64,000 nucleotides of DNA, taken from Streptomyces sp. TSRI0107. GTDB lineage: Bacteria > Actinomycetota > Actinomycetes > Streptomycetales > Streptomycetaceae. Under the pieces are notes generated by a model. The model made no database searches, was not told the origin of the DNA, and saw only the letters and a list, made by a program, of their open reading frames with translations. Each line of letters begins with the position of its first letter. The first letter of the stretch is position 1. The DNA lies in the NCBI RefSeq assembly GCF_001905845.1, contig NZ_LIVZ01000013.1:233944-297943 (forward strand), read 5' to 3'. The position numbers and the translations under genes were made by a program. Shown here piece by piece: positions 27,653 through 37,337 of this stretch.

Positions 27653-29225
27653 CAGCCGGCACTACGACGTCATCGTCATCGGCACGGGAGCGGGAGGCGG
27701 GACGCTGGCCCACCGGCTGGCGGCCACCGGCAAGCGGATCCTGATCCTCGAACGCGGCGGCTACCTGCCGCGAGAGCGGGACAACTGGGAATCCACCGCG
27801 GTCTTCGTCAAGGGCAAGTACCGTGCCCCGGAGTTCTGGTACGACAGGCACGGAAACGAGTTCCCCCCGGAGGTCAACTACTACGTCGGCGGGAACACCA
27901 AGTTCTACGGCGCCGCGCTCTTCCGGCTCCGCCCCGAGGACTTCGGGGAAGTGCGCCACCACGACGGCATCTCACCGGCCTGGCCGATCCGCTACGAGGA
28001 TCTGGAGCCCTACTACACCGAGGCCGAGCAGCTGTATCTCGTCCACGGGCGACACGGCGAAGACCCCACCGAGGGCCCGACGAGCGGTCAGTATCCGCAT
28101 CCGCCCGTCGAGCACGAGCCGCGCATCCAGCAGTTGAGCGACGACCTGGAGAAGCGGGGACTGCACCCCTTCCACCTGCCCATCGGCGTCAACCTCACCC
28201 AGGACGAGGACGGCAGGGCCACCCACTCCAGCGTCTGCATCCGGTGCGACCGGGTCGACGGCTTCCCCTGCCTCGTCGACGCCAAGTCCGATGCCCAGGT
28301 GATCTGCGTCGACCCCGCGCTGAAGCACGAGAACGTCACCATGGTGACCGGCGCTCACGTGCGCCGCCTGGAGACGGACCCGTCCGGGCGGACCGTCACC
28401 GGTGCCGTGGCCGAACTCGGCGACGGGACGACGGAATCGTTCAGCGCGGACATCGTGGTGGTCGCCTGCGGTGCGGTCAACTCGGCCGTCCTGCTGCTGC
28501 GTTCGGCCAACGACAAGCATCCCAGAGGCCTGGCCAACAGCTCCGACGTGGTGGGACGCCACTACATGCGGCACAACAACCTGGCCTTGATGGCGGTGTC
28601 CAAGGAACCCAACCCGACCAAGTTCCAGAAGACGCTGGCGATGAACGACTGGTACCTGGGTGCCGACGACTGGGACTTCCCGCTGGGCGGCATTCAGATG
28701 CTGGGCAAGTCGGACGCCGACCAGATCCACGGCGAGGCGCCGCATTGGGCGGGGATGGTCTCGCCCGACATGCCGTTCGAGATGCTGGCCCACCACGCCG
28801 TCGACTTCTGGCTGTGCGGGGAGGACCTGCCACTTCCGGACAGCCGCGTCACCCTCGACGCGGACGACCGCGTCCATCTCGCCCTCGACGAGAAGAACAA
28901 CATCGCCGGGCTCAAGCGCCTCCGCCACAAGCTCCAGGGAATGCTCGGTCACCTGGGCATGCACGAGCACCATCTGCTGCCGCACAGCCTCTACCTGCAC
29001 AAAGGCATGCCGATCGGAGCCACGGCGCACCAGGCCGGCACCGTGCGGTTCGGGACGGATCCGGAGAGTTCCGCTCTCGACCCCGACTGCAAGGCCCACG
29101 ACCTCGACAACCTCTACGTCGTGGACACCAGCTTCTTCCCGAGCATCGGCGCGGTCAACCCGTCGCTGACCGCAATGGCCAACGCCCTGCGGGTCGGCGA
29201 TCGCATCGCCGCCCGGCTGGGTTGA
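27645..29225 (+). CDS. GMC-family oxidoreductase
   Basis: 526 residues of the glucose-methanol-choline family. The FAD-binding VIGTGAGGGTLAHRLA is at the N-terminus, and a cysteine-bearing loop (HSSVCIRCDRVDGFPC) lies near residue 200. The C-terminal LYVVDTSFFPSIGAVNPSLT contains the conserved Asn-Pro region. It overlaps gntK by eight bases. With gntK and the following glucose-dehydrogenase-like SDR it suggests oxidation of a sugar or polyol to an aldonate that is then phosphorylated. The exact substrate is not determined. Confidence 0.88.
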   Translation: MADSRHYDVIVIGTGAGGGTLAHRLAATGKRILILERGGYLPRERDNWESTAVFVKGKYRAPEFWYDRHGNEFPPEVNYYVGGNTKFYGAALFRLRPEDFGEVRHHDGISPAWPIRYEDLEPYYTEAEQLYLVHGRHGEDPTEGPTSGQYPHPPVEHEPRIQQLSDDLEKRGLHPFHLPIGVNLTQDEDGRATHSSVCIRCDRVDGFPCLVDAKSDAQVICVDPALKHENVTMVTGAHVRRLETDPSGRTVTGAVAELGDGTTESFSADIVVVACGAVNSAVLLLRSANDKHPRGLANSSDVVGRHYMRHNNLALMAVSKEPNPTKFQKTLAMNDWYLGADDWDFPLGGIQMLGKSDADQIHGEAPHWAGMVSPDMPFEMLAHHAVDFWLCGEDLPLPDSRVTLDADDRVHLALDEKNNIAGLKRLRHKLQGMLGHLGMHEHHLLPHSLYLHKGMPIGATAHQAGTVRFGTDPESSALDPDCKAHDLDNLYVVDTSFFPSIGAVNPSLTAMANALRVGDRIAARLG

Positions 29226-29515
29226 CGGGGCTCGACGCCTCTTGGGCGACCTCGGTCGCGCTCTCGGGCGCGCTCACCCCGCCCCTTACCGCCAGGAGCT
29301 TCAGCCACCTGCGCGTGGACGACCACCGGCTGGAACGACTGCCCTGGCGGGCGTCCGTGCGCGACCGACCGGGGGAACGCCCTCGCCCGAGCGGCGCAAC
29401 CACCGGCAGATCTGGATGCGGCCCCTCGTCGGCGATGGTTGCGTGACCTGCGGGGACCCCTCGGCCGCCGCCCCGGCCGTGCAGGGCAGGGCAGCAGCAG
29501 AGGAGGCGGTCGGCA

Positions 29516-30355
29516 GTGAGTTCCACCGAGGGTGCACAGAACGGCCTGATTCCCGTCCACCTGCTCCGGGGCCAGAAGGCGCTGGTGACCGGGGCCAACT
29601 CAGGGATCGGCAAGGCCACGGCCATCGGGCTGGGCAAGGCGGGGGCGGACGTGGTCGTCAACTACGTGGCCGGCCGGGACGAGGCCGAGAAGGTCGTCGA
29701 GGAGATCACTTCGTTCGGTGTGCGGGCTGCCGCGTATGAAGCGGACGTGTCCGACGAGGACCAGGTCGTCGCCATGACGGAGCGGATGGTCGAGGAGTTC
29801 GGCACCATCGACATCCTGGTCGCCAACGCCGGCCTGCAACGGGACGCACCCTTCACGGACATGACGCTCGCCCAGTGGCGCAAGGTGCTCGACGTCAACC
29901 TCACCGGGCAGTTCCTCTGTGCCCGTGAGGCCACCAAGGAGTTCCTGCGCCGGGGCGTCGTCCCCGAGGTGTCACGCTCCGCCGGGAAGATCATCTGCAT
30001 GAGCTCGGTGCACCAGCTCATCCCGTGGGCGGGCCACGTCAACTACGCCTCCTCCAAGGGCGGCGTGCAGATGATGATGGAGACCCTGGCCCAGGAACTC
30101 GCCCCGAAACGCATCCGCGTGAACGCCATCGCCCCCGGCGCCATCAGGACCCCCATCAACCGCAGCGCCTGGGAGACCCCGGACGCCGAGCGGGACCTTC
30201 TGCGGCTGATCCCGTACAACCGGGTCGGCGACCCGGAAGACATCGCTCACGCCGCGGTCGGCCTCGCCTCCGACCTCATGGACTACGTCGTCGGCACCAC
30301 CCTCTACGTGGACGGGGGCATGACCCTGTTCCCCGGATTCGCCACCGGCGGCTGA
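29516..30355 (+). CDS. SDR oxidoreductase, glucose 1-dehydrogenase-like
   Basis: 279 residues with TGANSGIGKA, a coenzyme region VVVNYVAGRDEAEKVVEEI typical of bacterial glucose 1-dehydrogenases, NAGLQRDAPF, the catalytic SSVHQLIPWAGHVNYASSKGG and the end TTLYVDGGMTLFPGF, close to the family's usual terminus. AGAGGAGG lies upstream of the GTG start. The likely reaction is NAD(P)-linked oxidation of glucose to glucono-lactone, which would feed the gluconokinase two genes upstream. Confidence 0.87.
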   Translation: MSSTEGAQNGLIPVHLLRGQKALVTGANSGIGKATAIGLGKAGADVVVNYVAGRDEAEKVVEEITSFGVRAAAYEADVSDEDQVVAMTERMVEEFGTIDILVANAGLQRDAPFTDMTLAQWRKVLDVNLTGQFLCAREATKEFLRRGVVPEVSRSAGKIICMSSVHQLIPWAGHVNYASSKGGVQMMMETLAQELAPKRIRVNAIAPGAIRTPINRSAWETPDAERDLLRLIPYNRVGDPEDIAHAAVGLASDLMDYVVGTTLYVDGGMTLFPGFATGG

Positions 30356-30446
30356 CCCAGCCGCCCGCGCAGTCGACGGTCGATGCTCGATGGTCGACGG
30401 CCGGCTTTCGGCTTTCGGCTTTCGGCGGAGACTATCCGGAGACACA

Positions 30447-31910
30447 TTGCACACCGCGATTCACCTGCTGGCGGATGCGCCGGCGCAGATGATGCCGGCC
30501 AGATCGCTCATGGCCTTCACCCTCGCCTCCCACATCATTCTGGTGCCGTTGGGCGTGGCGCTGCCGCTGATCACGCTCATCATGCACGGCTACGGCCTGC
30601 GCAAGGGCGATGCGACGGCACTGCTGCTGGCGCGACGGTGGTCGGCCGTGATGGCGGTCCAGTTCGCGATCGGCGTCGTGACCGGCACGGTTCTGTCCTT
30701 CGAGTTCGGACTGCTGTGGCCCGGTCTGATGGGCCGATGGGGCGATGTGTTCGGGATCGGGTTCGGCGTGGAGGCCTGGGCCTTCTTCCTGGAAGCGGTC
30801 CTGATCGCCATCTACCTGTACGGCTGGCGCCGGCTCAAGCCCCGCACCCACTTCCTGCTCGGGCTCCCCCTCCCCGCTGCGGCGCTGCTCGGAGCCTTCG
30901 GCATCCTGGCCGCCAACTCCTGGATGAACACGCCACGGGGCTTCACCCTCGACGCCAAGGGCAACCCCACCGACGTGAACGTCTGGAAGGCGATCTTCAC
31001 GCCCATGTTCGGGCCGCAGTACTGGCACTTCGTGGTGGCCATGCTGGTGACCGCCGGCTACGTCGTGGCCGGTGTATACGCCACCGGGTGGCTGCGCGGA
31101 CGCCGGGACCGCTACCACCGCCTCGGCTTCACCGTGCCGTTCACCGTCGCCGCGGTCTTCACGCCCATTCAGTTCATGCTGGGCGACTCCATCGCCCGGC
31201 AGGTCTTCCACGAACAGCCCGTCAAGTTCGCCGCGATGGAGATCGTCTGGGAGACCGACACCCATGTGCCGGAGTACCTGTTCGGCCGCCTTCACCCGGA
31301 CGGCACCATCTCCGGCGGGATCAAGATCCCGCAGCTCGACTCCATCCTGGCCGGCTTCCGACCCGACACCAAGGTGACCGGACTGACCTCCGTACCGGCC
31401 TCCGACCGGCCGAACGCCACCCAGGCGACCATCGTCCACTGGGCCTTCGACCTCATGGTCGGGATCGGCAGCCTGCTCGTGCTGCTGGCCCTTTGGTACG
31501 CCCTGATCTGGTGGCGCCGCCGTCGGCTGCCCGAGTCGAAGTGGTTCTACCGCGGCGCCGCGTGCGCGGGCGTCGCCTCCGTCGTCGCCGTCGAATGCGG
31601 CTGGATCACCACCGAGGTGGGACGCCAGCCGTGGATCGTCTACGAGAACATGCGCGTCGCCGAAGCCGTGACCTCCACCCGCTCCTACGCCCTGTGGATC
31701 ATGTTCGCGCTCGTGATCGTCGTGTACGTGTTCATCTTCGGTTCGTTCCTCGTCGTACTCCTGAAGATGCGCACCCGCTGGCGCCTGGCCGATGCGCGAG
31801 CGGCGGCAGGGCTCCCTGCGGAGGGGCCGGAGACGGACACTCCGTACGGACCCCGGCCCACCGTCCCAGCCGGTGACTCCGGCGGCTCATCCGGAAGGAC
31901 CGGGTCATGA
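30447..31910 (+). CDS. cydA: Cytochrome bd-type quinol oxidase subunit I
   Basis: 487 residues, integral membrane. LMAFTLASHIILVPLG carries the N-terminal heme-ligand His, GPQYWHFVVAM a second His, and ECGWITTEVGRQPW is the signature of CydA. About nine hydrophobic helices; the Q-loop is of the short type. A TTG at 30447 with GGAG five bases away is the best start; ATG 30492 and an upstream GTG are alternatives. The stop overlaps cydB by four bases. Together they reduce oxygen with quinol electrons. Confidence 0.92.
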   Translation: MHTAIHLLADAPAQMMPARSLMAFTLASHIILVPLGVALPLITLIMHGYGLRKGDATALLLARRWSAVMAVQFAIGVVTGTVLSFEFGLLWPGLMGRWGDVFGIGFGVEAWAFFLEAVLIAIYLYGWRRLKPRTHFLLGLPLPAAALLGAFGILAANSWMNTPRGFTLDAKGNPTDVNVWKAIFTPMFGPQYWHFVVAMLVTAGYVVAGVYATGWLRGRRDRYHRLGFTVPFTVAAVFTPIQFMLGDSIARQVFHEQPVKFAAMEIVWETDTHVPEYLFGRLHPDGTISGGIKIPQLDSILAGFRPDTKVTGLTSVPASDRPNATQATIVHWAFDLMVGIGSLLVLLALWYALIWWRRRRLPESKWFYRGAACAGVASVVAVECGWITTEVGRQPWIVYENMRVAEAVTSTRSYALWIMFALVIVVYVFIFGSFLVVLLKMRTRWRLADARAAAGLPAEGPETDTPYGPRPTVPAGDSGGSSGRTGS

Positions 31911-32947
31911 CGGCGGACGTCATCGCCGTAGTGCTGCTGCTGGCGATCACCGCGTACACCTGCGCGGGCGGCACCGACTTCGGGGCGGGCTTCTGGGACC
32001 TGACGGCCGGGGGAGCGGAGCGCGGCAAGCGGCCGCGATGGCTCATCGACCACGCGATGGCCCCCGTCTGGGAGGTCAACAACGTCTGGCTGATCTTCGT
32101 CCTGGTCATCATGTGGACCGGCTTCCCGGTGCTGTTCCAGACGGTCTTCTCCGCCATGTGGCTGCCGCTGGCCCTGGCCGCCGTGGGCATGGTCCTGCGC
32201 GGCGCCGGATTCGCCCTGCGCAAGCCCAGCCGCCGACTGGCGGGCCGGCGGCTGTACGGCGCCGTGTTCGCCGTCTCCTCCCTGCTGACCCCGTTCTTCC
32301 TCGGCGCCGCGGCGGGCGGCGTGGCCTCGGGTCGCGTGGCCCCCGGCACACCCGCGGAAGCCGACGCCTGGACCAATCCCACGTCCCTCCTCTTCGGTCT
32401 GCTCGCGATCGCGACCACGGCGTTCCTGGGTGCCGTGTTCCTGGCGGCGGACGCTCGCCGCTTCGACGCGCCGGATCTCGACGGCTACTTCCGGAGGCGC
32501 GCGTTCGGCGCTCTTGCCGCCGTGGCGGTGCTGGCCGTCGTGACGCTGTTCGTCACTCACGACGACGCGCCGCACGTGTGGCATGGGCTCACCCATGGCG
32601 CGGGTCTGGTCTTCGTCGTCCTGGCGGGAGTCGCCACGGTCGGCAGCGTGGGCCTGCTGCTGCGGAGCAGCGGAGCCTGGTCACGGCCGACGGCCGTCGC
32701 GGTCGTCGCGGCGGCGGTGATCGCCTGGGGGCTGGCCCAGCGTCCGTACCTGATCCCCACGTCGCTGACCGTGGCCGAGGGAGCGGGCGCTTCGAACACC
32801 CTCCAGTGGCTCGGGATCGTCACCATCGTGGCCTTGGTACTGGTCTTTCCCGCGGTCGCCTTCGTGTACTGGCTCGACACCCATGGCGAGCTCGAACCGC
32901 TCACCGATGCCGAACTGCGGCGCGGCGATGCCGGCAAACAGGAGTGA
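31907..32947 (+). CDS. cydB: Cytochrome bd-type quinol oxidase subunit II
   Basis: 346 residues, membrane protein with about eight hydrophobic segments. The N-terminal TDFGAGFWDLTAGG and HAMAPVWEVNNVWLIF are diagnostic for CydB. It starts inside the cydA stop (ATGA). No cydCD assembly ABC genes follow here; the operon continues instead into an antiporter. Confidence 0.92.
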   Translation: MTADVIAVVLLLAITAYTCAGGTDFGAGFWDLTAGGAERGKRPRWLIDHAMAPVWEVNNVWLIFVLVIMWTGFPVLFQTVFSAMWLPLALAAVGMVLRGAGFALRKPSRRLAGRRLYGAVFAVSSLLTPFFLGAAAGGVASGRVAPGTPAEADAWTNPTSLLFGLLAIATTAFLGAVFLAADARRFDAPDLDGYFRRRAFGALAAVAVLAVVTLFVTHDDAPHVWHGLTHGAGLVFVVLAGVATVGSVGLLLRSSGAWSRPTAVAVVAAAVIAWGLAQRPYLIPTSLTVAEGAGASNTLQWLGIVTIVALVLVFPAVAFVYWLDTHGELEPLTDAELRRGDAGKQE

Positions 32948-32989
32948 TTCCCGGGTCTCACCCTCGCGTGGGACGGGGGCGCGGCCGCG

Positions 32990-34765
32990 GTGAACGAAGA
33001 GCAGATCCTGCTGGGCATCGGCCTGACCGTCGTGCTCGCGGTGGGCTCCCAGATCCTGGCGAGCCGCTTGCGTGTTCCTTCCCTGATCATCCTGCTGCCG
33101 GTCGGATTCACCGCGGGGGCCCTCACCGACGTCGTCCACCCCGACCAACTGGCGCCGGACTTCAACTCGCTGGTGTCGCTCGCGGTGGCGGTCATTCTCT
33201 ACGACGCGGGGCTGGGCCTCGAGCTCCCTCACCTCAAGGGCGAGACGCGCAGCGTGGTGCTGCGGCTGATCGTCCTGGGGATCCCCATCACCTGGGGAGC
33301 GTGCCTGGGGCTGATCTTCGCGCTGTTCGACGTCCCGTTCACGGTGGCGGCGATGACCGGTGTGATCCTCGTGGTCTCCGGGCCGACCGTCGTCGGCCCG
33401 ATCCTGGAGCACGTCAGACCCACGGATCGCCTGCGAAGGATCCTGACCTGGGAAGGTTCCTTGATCGACCCCGTCGGGGGCATTCTCGGTGCGGTCGTCT
33501 TCCACATCATCGTCCGGTCCCAGGAAAACCGTGAGTTCCGTTTCGGGATCTTCGTCGGCGGCATGGCCGTCGGGCTGATCGGCGGTGTGGTCGGCATCAC
33601 GCTGCTGTGGCTGGCACTGCGGCGACTGCGGCTGGGCGGAACGCTCGGGACACTCGCGCAGTTGGCGAGCGTCGTCGCGGTCTCCGCCGGATGCGACATG
33701 GTCTTCGACGACACGGGCCTCATCGCGGCCATCGTCATGGGTATCGCGGTGGCGAACCTGCCCGGATTCGACATGCCGGCACGACGACCGTTCTTCGAGA
33801 CCGTCGTCGAACTGACCATCGGTCTGCTGTTCATCTCGATCTCGGCCACGGTCGAGCCGAAGTCCGTCGCACCGGTGATCCTGCCCTCGCTCGCCCTCAT
33901 CGCCGTGCTCGTCGTGGTGGTCAGACCGCTGGTGGCCCTCTGCGCGGCAGCCCGGACGGACCTCGGCTCCGGGGAACGCGGCTTCGTCGGGTGGATGGCG
34001 CCCCGCGGCATCGTCGCCGCCTGCACCGCCTCCACGTTCTCGACCTCGCTCGTCGACAAGGGAGTGCACGACGCCGACAAGATCCTCCCGATCACCTTCC
34101 TCGTCATCGTGGGGACGGTCCTGGTCTACGCGTTGACGGCAGGGCCCGTGGCCGCCAGGCTCGGCGTCGCCCGGTCGACGCGCACCCGGCCGCTGCTCGT
34201 CGGCGGAAGCTCCTGGGCGATCGATCTCGCGCGGGCGTTGCGCGCGGCGGGACTGGACGTGCTGATGTGGGCCGGTCCCGCGACGGAACGGGAGCGGATC
34301 ATGGAATCGGACATCGAACTGGCCGCGGGAGAACTCTTCGCCGCGATCACCAACCCCCAAGCCATGCTGGAGGGGGTCACGGCAGTTCTCCTGCTCACCG
34401 ACGACGACGACTTCAACGCGCTCGCCTCGGTGGTCATGCAGGACAGGGTCGAAGGCCCGGTCTATCGCGTCGCCCCACCGCCGGGCAGCCAGGGTGTCGT
34501 CGCCCCGTACACCGGCGGGCACGTCCTGTTCGGGCCCGATCTCGGCGGGCGCACGCTGACGTCCCGTCACGAACGAGGCGCCCGCTTCCGTGTGCAGTCG
34601 GCTGCCGAGGCGGTTCCGCCCGGACACGAGACCCTGTTCGTCGTCCGCGCCGAGGGCCTGCTCGAGCCAGTCACGGAAGGGCAGGCAGCCTCGTTCACGA
34701 GGGCGGACACCCTCGTCCTTCTAGGGCCGGCCGACACCGATGCGCTACCCGACCGGAGCACGTGA
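32990..34765 (+). CDS. Cation/proton antiporter (CPA1/NhaP type) with cytoplasmic C-terminal domain
   Basis: 591 residues. The first 390 contain about 12 hydrophobic helices with VVSGPTVVGPILEHVRPTDR and WEGSLIDPVGGILGA, the ion-binding helices of NhaP-type Na+(K+)/H+ antiporters. The remaining 200 residues resemble a TrkA-like Rossmann domain (LLVGGSSWAIDLARALRAAG) with a following regulatory part. It starts at a GTG 42 bases after cydB and may be co-transcribed with it. Confidence 0.87.
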   Translation: MNEEQILLGIGLTVVLAVGSQILASRLRVPSLIILLPVGFTAGALTDVVHPDQLAPDFNSLVSLAVAVILYDAGLGLELPHLKGETRSVVLRLIVLGIPITWGACLGLIFALFDVPFTVAAMTGVILVVSGPTVVGPILEHVRPTDRLRRILTWEGSLIDPVGGILGAVVFHIIVRSQENREFRFGIFVGGMAVGLIGGVVGITLLWLALRRLRLGGTLGTLAQLASVVAVSAGCDMVFDDTGLIAAIVMGIAVANLPGFDMPARRPFFETVVELTIGLLFISISATVEPKSVAPVILPSLALIAVLVVVVRPLVALCAAARTDLGSGERGFVGWMAPRGIVAACTASTFSTSLVDKGVHDADKILPITFLVIVGTVLVYALTAGPVAARLGVARSTRTRPLLVGGSSWAIDLARALRAAGLDVLMWAGPATERERIMESDIELAAGELFAAITNPQAMLEGVTAVLLLTDDDDFNALASVVMQDRVEGPVYRVAPPPGSQGVVAPYTGGHVLFGPDLGGRTLTSRHERGARFRVQSAAEAVPPGHETLFVVRAEGLLEPVTEGQAASFTRADTLVLLGPADTDALPDRST

Positions 34766-34835
34766 AGACCGTACTGACTCGCGACTCGACACCCGGCCCG
34801 GCCGGTCCGTCGCGCTGACGGTGTGAACCCGCATC

Positions 34836-34865
34836 GCGGCCTCGCCGTCACCTCTCCGAGGCCGC
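34836..34865. terminator. Bidirectional hairpin terminator
   Basis: GCGGCCTCG (34836-34844) and CGAGGCCGC (34857-34865) form a perfect 9-bp stem with a 12-nt loop between the convergent antiporter and kinase genes. Confidence 0.65.
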
Positions 34866-35013
34866 GGCCCGTCGGCTCGCGCGACGCCCGGGGCGACCTT
34901 TCGACGCCGGTCATGCTAGGCAACGCCCCGTGTCCGGAGGCGCCAGGTGCCGCCCCCGGTGATGCCGTGAGATGGCAAACCTCGACCCGCCTCGCCCCTG
35001 GCCGCGACGGCCC

Positions 35014-36930
35014 TCAGTCCTCCTGCTCGTTGGGCATCACCTTGGTCACCTTGCCCGTGTGGTCCGCCGTGAGATAGCCAGTCTGGCTGTGCTTGTTGGA
35101 GAGGTAGGCCGACATGCCCATCGGGTCGCCGAAGGTCGGGTCGGCTCCCTCCACCACCAGGTACCGCGTGGTGATGTCCTTCACGTTCAGTTCCCGCTCG
35201 GCCCGCTCGAACAGGGCGGGGACGGCGTCCCAGTCGAAGTCTTCGGCGCTGAACGGGCTCTCCACGGGGCTCACCGACCCGCTGATGATGCCCTTCTGCG
35301 CACCTTCCCCCGGCCGATAGGTCCAGGAGTCGTAACGGGTCTTGCTGCCGTCGACCATGACCTCGGCGGAGACGTACTCCGGGTAGACGACGAGGCGGCA
35401 CATACGGTCCGTGCCCGTTTCGGCCTTGAGTGCCGCCACGGCGCTGCGGATGCCGTCCGGGGTCAGCAGGTCGGCCTCCGTCGCGCCCTCACCGGAGTCC
35501 GCCGCGTCTTCGGAGCCGTCGCTGCCCGCTGGGACACCGGCGGTGTCGGTCGGAGCGGGGGAGCGGGAGCCGGCGACGGGGTTCGGCGACTTCACGCCCT
35601 GGTCCTTCGCGTCGTCGCCGCCGTCAGGAAGGAGCGTCCACACCAACACCCCGACGAGCACCGTGGAGACGATCGAGGAACCGACGGCGGCACGGCGGAT
35701 CCGCCGCCGCATCCGCGCCTCGCGGTCTCCCTGGCCGACGACCGTTACCGAACCTGGCAGCGGGTGGTGCTGCGGCTGCCCGAGCGGCGGGGTGTCGCGG
35801 ACGGAGTGCGCGCTCGGGAAGGGCGGGTTCGGCGTGTGCTGCGCGTGCGGCGCGTATGGAGAGGACTGCGACGACGACTCCGGGGGAGCTGTCGGTGTCG
35901 GGGCGGTGTGGGGAAGCGAACCGGAGGACGGTGCCGCGCCAGCCGTAACCGGGCCGGCGGGTCTCCGCGCCGACGCGTCCGGCGGGGCCAGACGGAATGA
36001 GGTCGTGCCGGTGCGATCGGCTGCCGAGTCCGGCGTCGGTCCCTCTGCCGCCTCGGCGAGCATGGCGTCCACGGTGGCTGCGTCCGGTCGCCGAGCCGGG
36101 TCCTTCGTCAACGCCGCGTCGAGGAGGGGCCCGAGAACTCCTGCCTGCCGGGGCGGCGGCAGTTCCTCGTTCAGGACGGCCGCCAGCGTGGCCAGCGTAC
36201 TTCCTCTGCGAAGCGGGTGGTGGCCTTCGACGGCCACGTACAGCATCATCGCGAGCGACCACAGGTCGGATTCCGGGCCGCCCTCGCCACCGGAGACGCG
36301 CTCCGGGGCCATGTAGTCAGGCGTGCCGATGATGGAACCGGTGGCGGTCAGAACGGTCGACTCGCGGATCGCGGCGATGCCGAAGTCGGTGAGCACGGGA
36401 CGCCCGTCGGTACGCAGCAGCACGTTCGCGGGCTTGACGTCCCGGTGCTGGATTCCGACCGCATGCGCGGCGCGCAGCGCGCCAAGCACCTCGCGGCTCA
36501 GCCGGGCCACCTCCCGCGGCTCCATCGGGCCGCGGGCGAGGCGGTCGGCGAGGGAACCTCCGGTGACCAGCTCCATGACGAGCCATGGGTACGGGTACCC
36601 GGCGCCGTCCACCACATGATGGATGGTGACGACGTTCGGGTGCTCGACGCGGGCCAGCGCCCGGGCCTCGCGCAGCACCCGGGCACGCAGAAGCGCCGCG
36701 GCCTCCGGGTCGTACTCGGCGAGCCCCGGGTCGGGCGGACGCACCTCCTTCAACGCGACGGCGCGATCCAGTACGACGTCGCGCGCCCGCCACACCGTGC
36801 CCATGCCGCCACCGCCGAGCCGCGCCTCCAGCTCGAACCGGCCGTCGATCACCCGTCTGCCGGGCTCCCCCTCGTTCATGGCGTGGAGCATACGAGAACG
36901 GAGTGACGGCGAACGCAGCACCTCGCTCAT
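35014..36930 (-). CDS. Membrane-anchored Ser/Thr protein kinase (PASTA-less PknB-like)
   Basis: 638 residues. The kinase domain (about 31-295) has glycine loop GGGGMG, K61 in AVALKEV, catalytic HRDVKPANV (162-170), DFG (182-184) and GTPDYMAPE. A Pro/Ser-rich linker follows, then one membrane helix (about 414-435) and an extracellular domain of about 200 residues without PASTA repeats. The ATG at 36930 gives a 17-residue basic extension before ATG 36879; both starts are possible. It lies six bases after a short DoxX gene. Confidence 0.9.
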   Translation of the reverse strand: MSEVLRSPSLRSRMLHAMNEGEPGRRVIDGRFELEARLGGGGMGTVWRARDVVLDRAVALKEVRPPDPGLAEYDPEAAALLRARVLREARALARVEHPNVVTIHHVVDGAGYPYPWLVMELVTGGSLADRLARGPMEPREVARLSREVLGALRAAHAVGIQHRDVKPANVLLRTDGRPVLTDFGIAAIRESTVLTATGSIIGTPDYMAPERVSGGEGGPESDLWSLAMMLYVAVEGHHPLRRGSTLATLAAVLNEELPPPRQAGVLGPLLDAALTKDPARRPDAATVDAMLAEAAEGPTPDSAADRTGTTSFRLAPPDASARRPAGPVTAGAAPSSGSLPHTAPTPTAPPESSSQSSPYAPHAQHTPNPPFPSAHSVRDTPPLGQPQHHPLPGSVTVVGQGDREARMRRRIRRAAVGSSIVSTVLVGVLVWTLLPDGGDDAKDQGVKSPNPVAGSRSPAPTDTAGVPAGSDGSEDAADSGEGATEADLLTPDGIRSAVAALKAETGTDRMCRLVVYPEYVSAEVMVDGSKTRYDSWTYRPGEGAQKGIISGSVSPVESPFSAEDFDWDAVPALFERAERELNVKDITTRYLVVEGADPTFGDPMGMSAYLSNKHSQTGYLTADHTGKVTKVMPNEQED

Positions 36931-36947
36931 CGCACGTCATCGCACGT
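36928..36947. repeat. Tandem 10-bp repeat at the DoxX/kinase junction
   Basis: CATCGCACGT occurs twice back to back exactly where the DoxX frame ends and the kinase frame begins. A slippage event here could explain the abnormal DoxX C-terminus. Confidence 0.6.
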
Positions 36948-37206
36948 CGCCGGTCTGCGGGAGTACGAAGCCGATGGCCGCGGCCGGTGCCAGCGAGGGG
37001 GCGATGCCGGTCAGCGGCGGCAGGATCAGGCCGGTCGCGCCGAGTATTTCGACCGCTCCCAGCGCCCTGAGGGCGGACAAGGGCACGCGGTCGACCCAGG
37101 CCATCATCGGTCGGAGCTGATCGCGGCTGCGGATCAGCTTCAGCGTGCCTGCGTAGAAGTAGAAGAGCGCGAGCAGTCCCGCAACGATCCAATAGGCGAT
37201 GTTCAT
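36937..37206 (-). CDS. Short DoxX-family membrane protein, C-terminus probably lost
   Basis: 89 residues from an ATG at 37206. The N-terminal helix with FYFYAGTLKLIR and the segment LGAVEILGATGLILPPLTG are typical of DoxX-like quinone-linked membrane proteins. The family normally continues with a fourth helix and a basic tail (110-130 residues). Here the sequence stops soon after AAAIGFVLPQTGDVR, at a 10-bp tandem repeat next to the kinase start. It may be a truncated, non-functional copy. Confidence 0.65.
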   Translation of the reverse strand: MNIAYWIVAGLLALFYFYAGTLKLIRSRDQLRPMMAWVDRVPLSALRALGAVEILGATGLILPPLTGIAPSLAPAAAIGFVLPQTGDVR

Positions 37207-37337
37207 CGTTGCCCGTTCATGGTTCCCGTGCACGGGCCACCGGTTCACGGGCCACCGGTTCACCGGGACGGGTCGATTGCGTCGCTTGCCAGAAGAGCCC
37301 TGGTGAAGGCCCGGTCCGTGTCGCGCGCGCCTTCGGT

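Noticed and set aside
30400..30425. Three copies of CTTTCGG before cydA as a regulatory repeat
   Set aside because: Short, no symmetry and no resemblance to a known redox-regulator (Rex) site; too little to support a claim.
31792..33534. A 580-residue plus-strand frame across cydB and the antiporter start
   Set aside because: Arg-rich out-of-frame translation of two membrane proteins whose own frames are fully supported.
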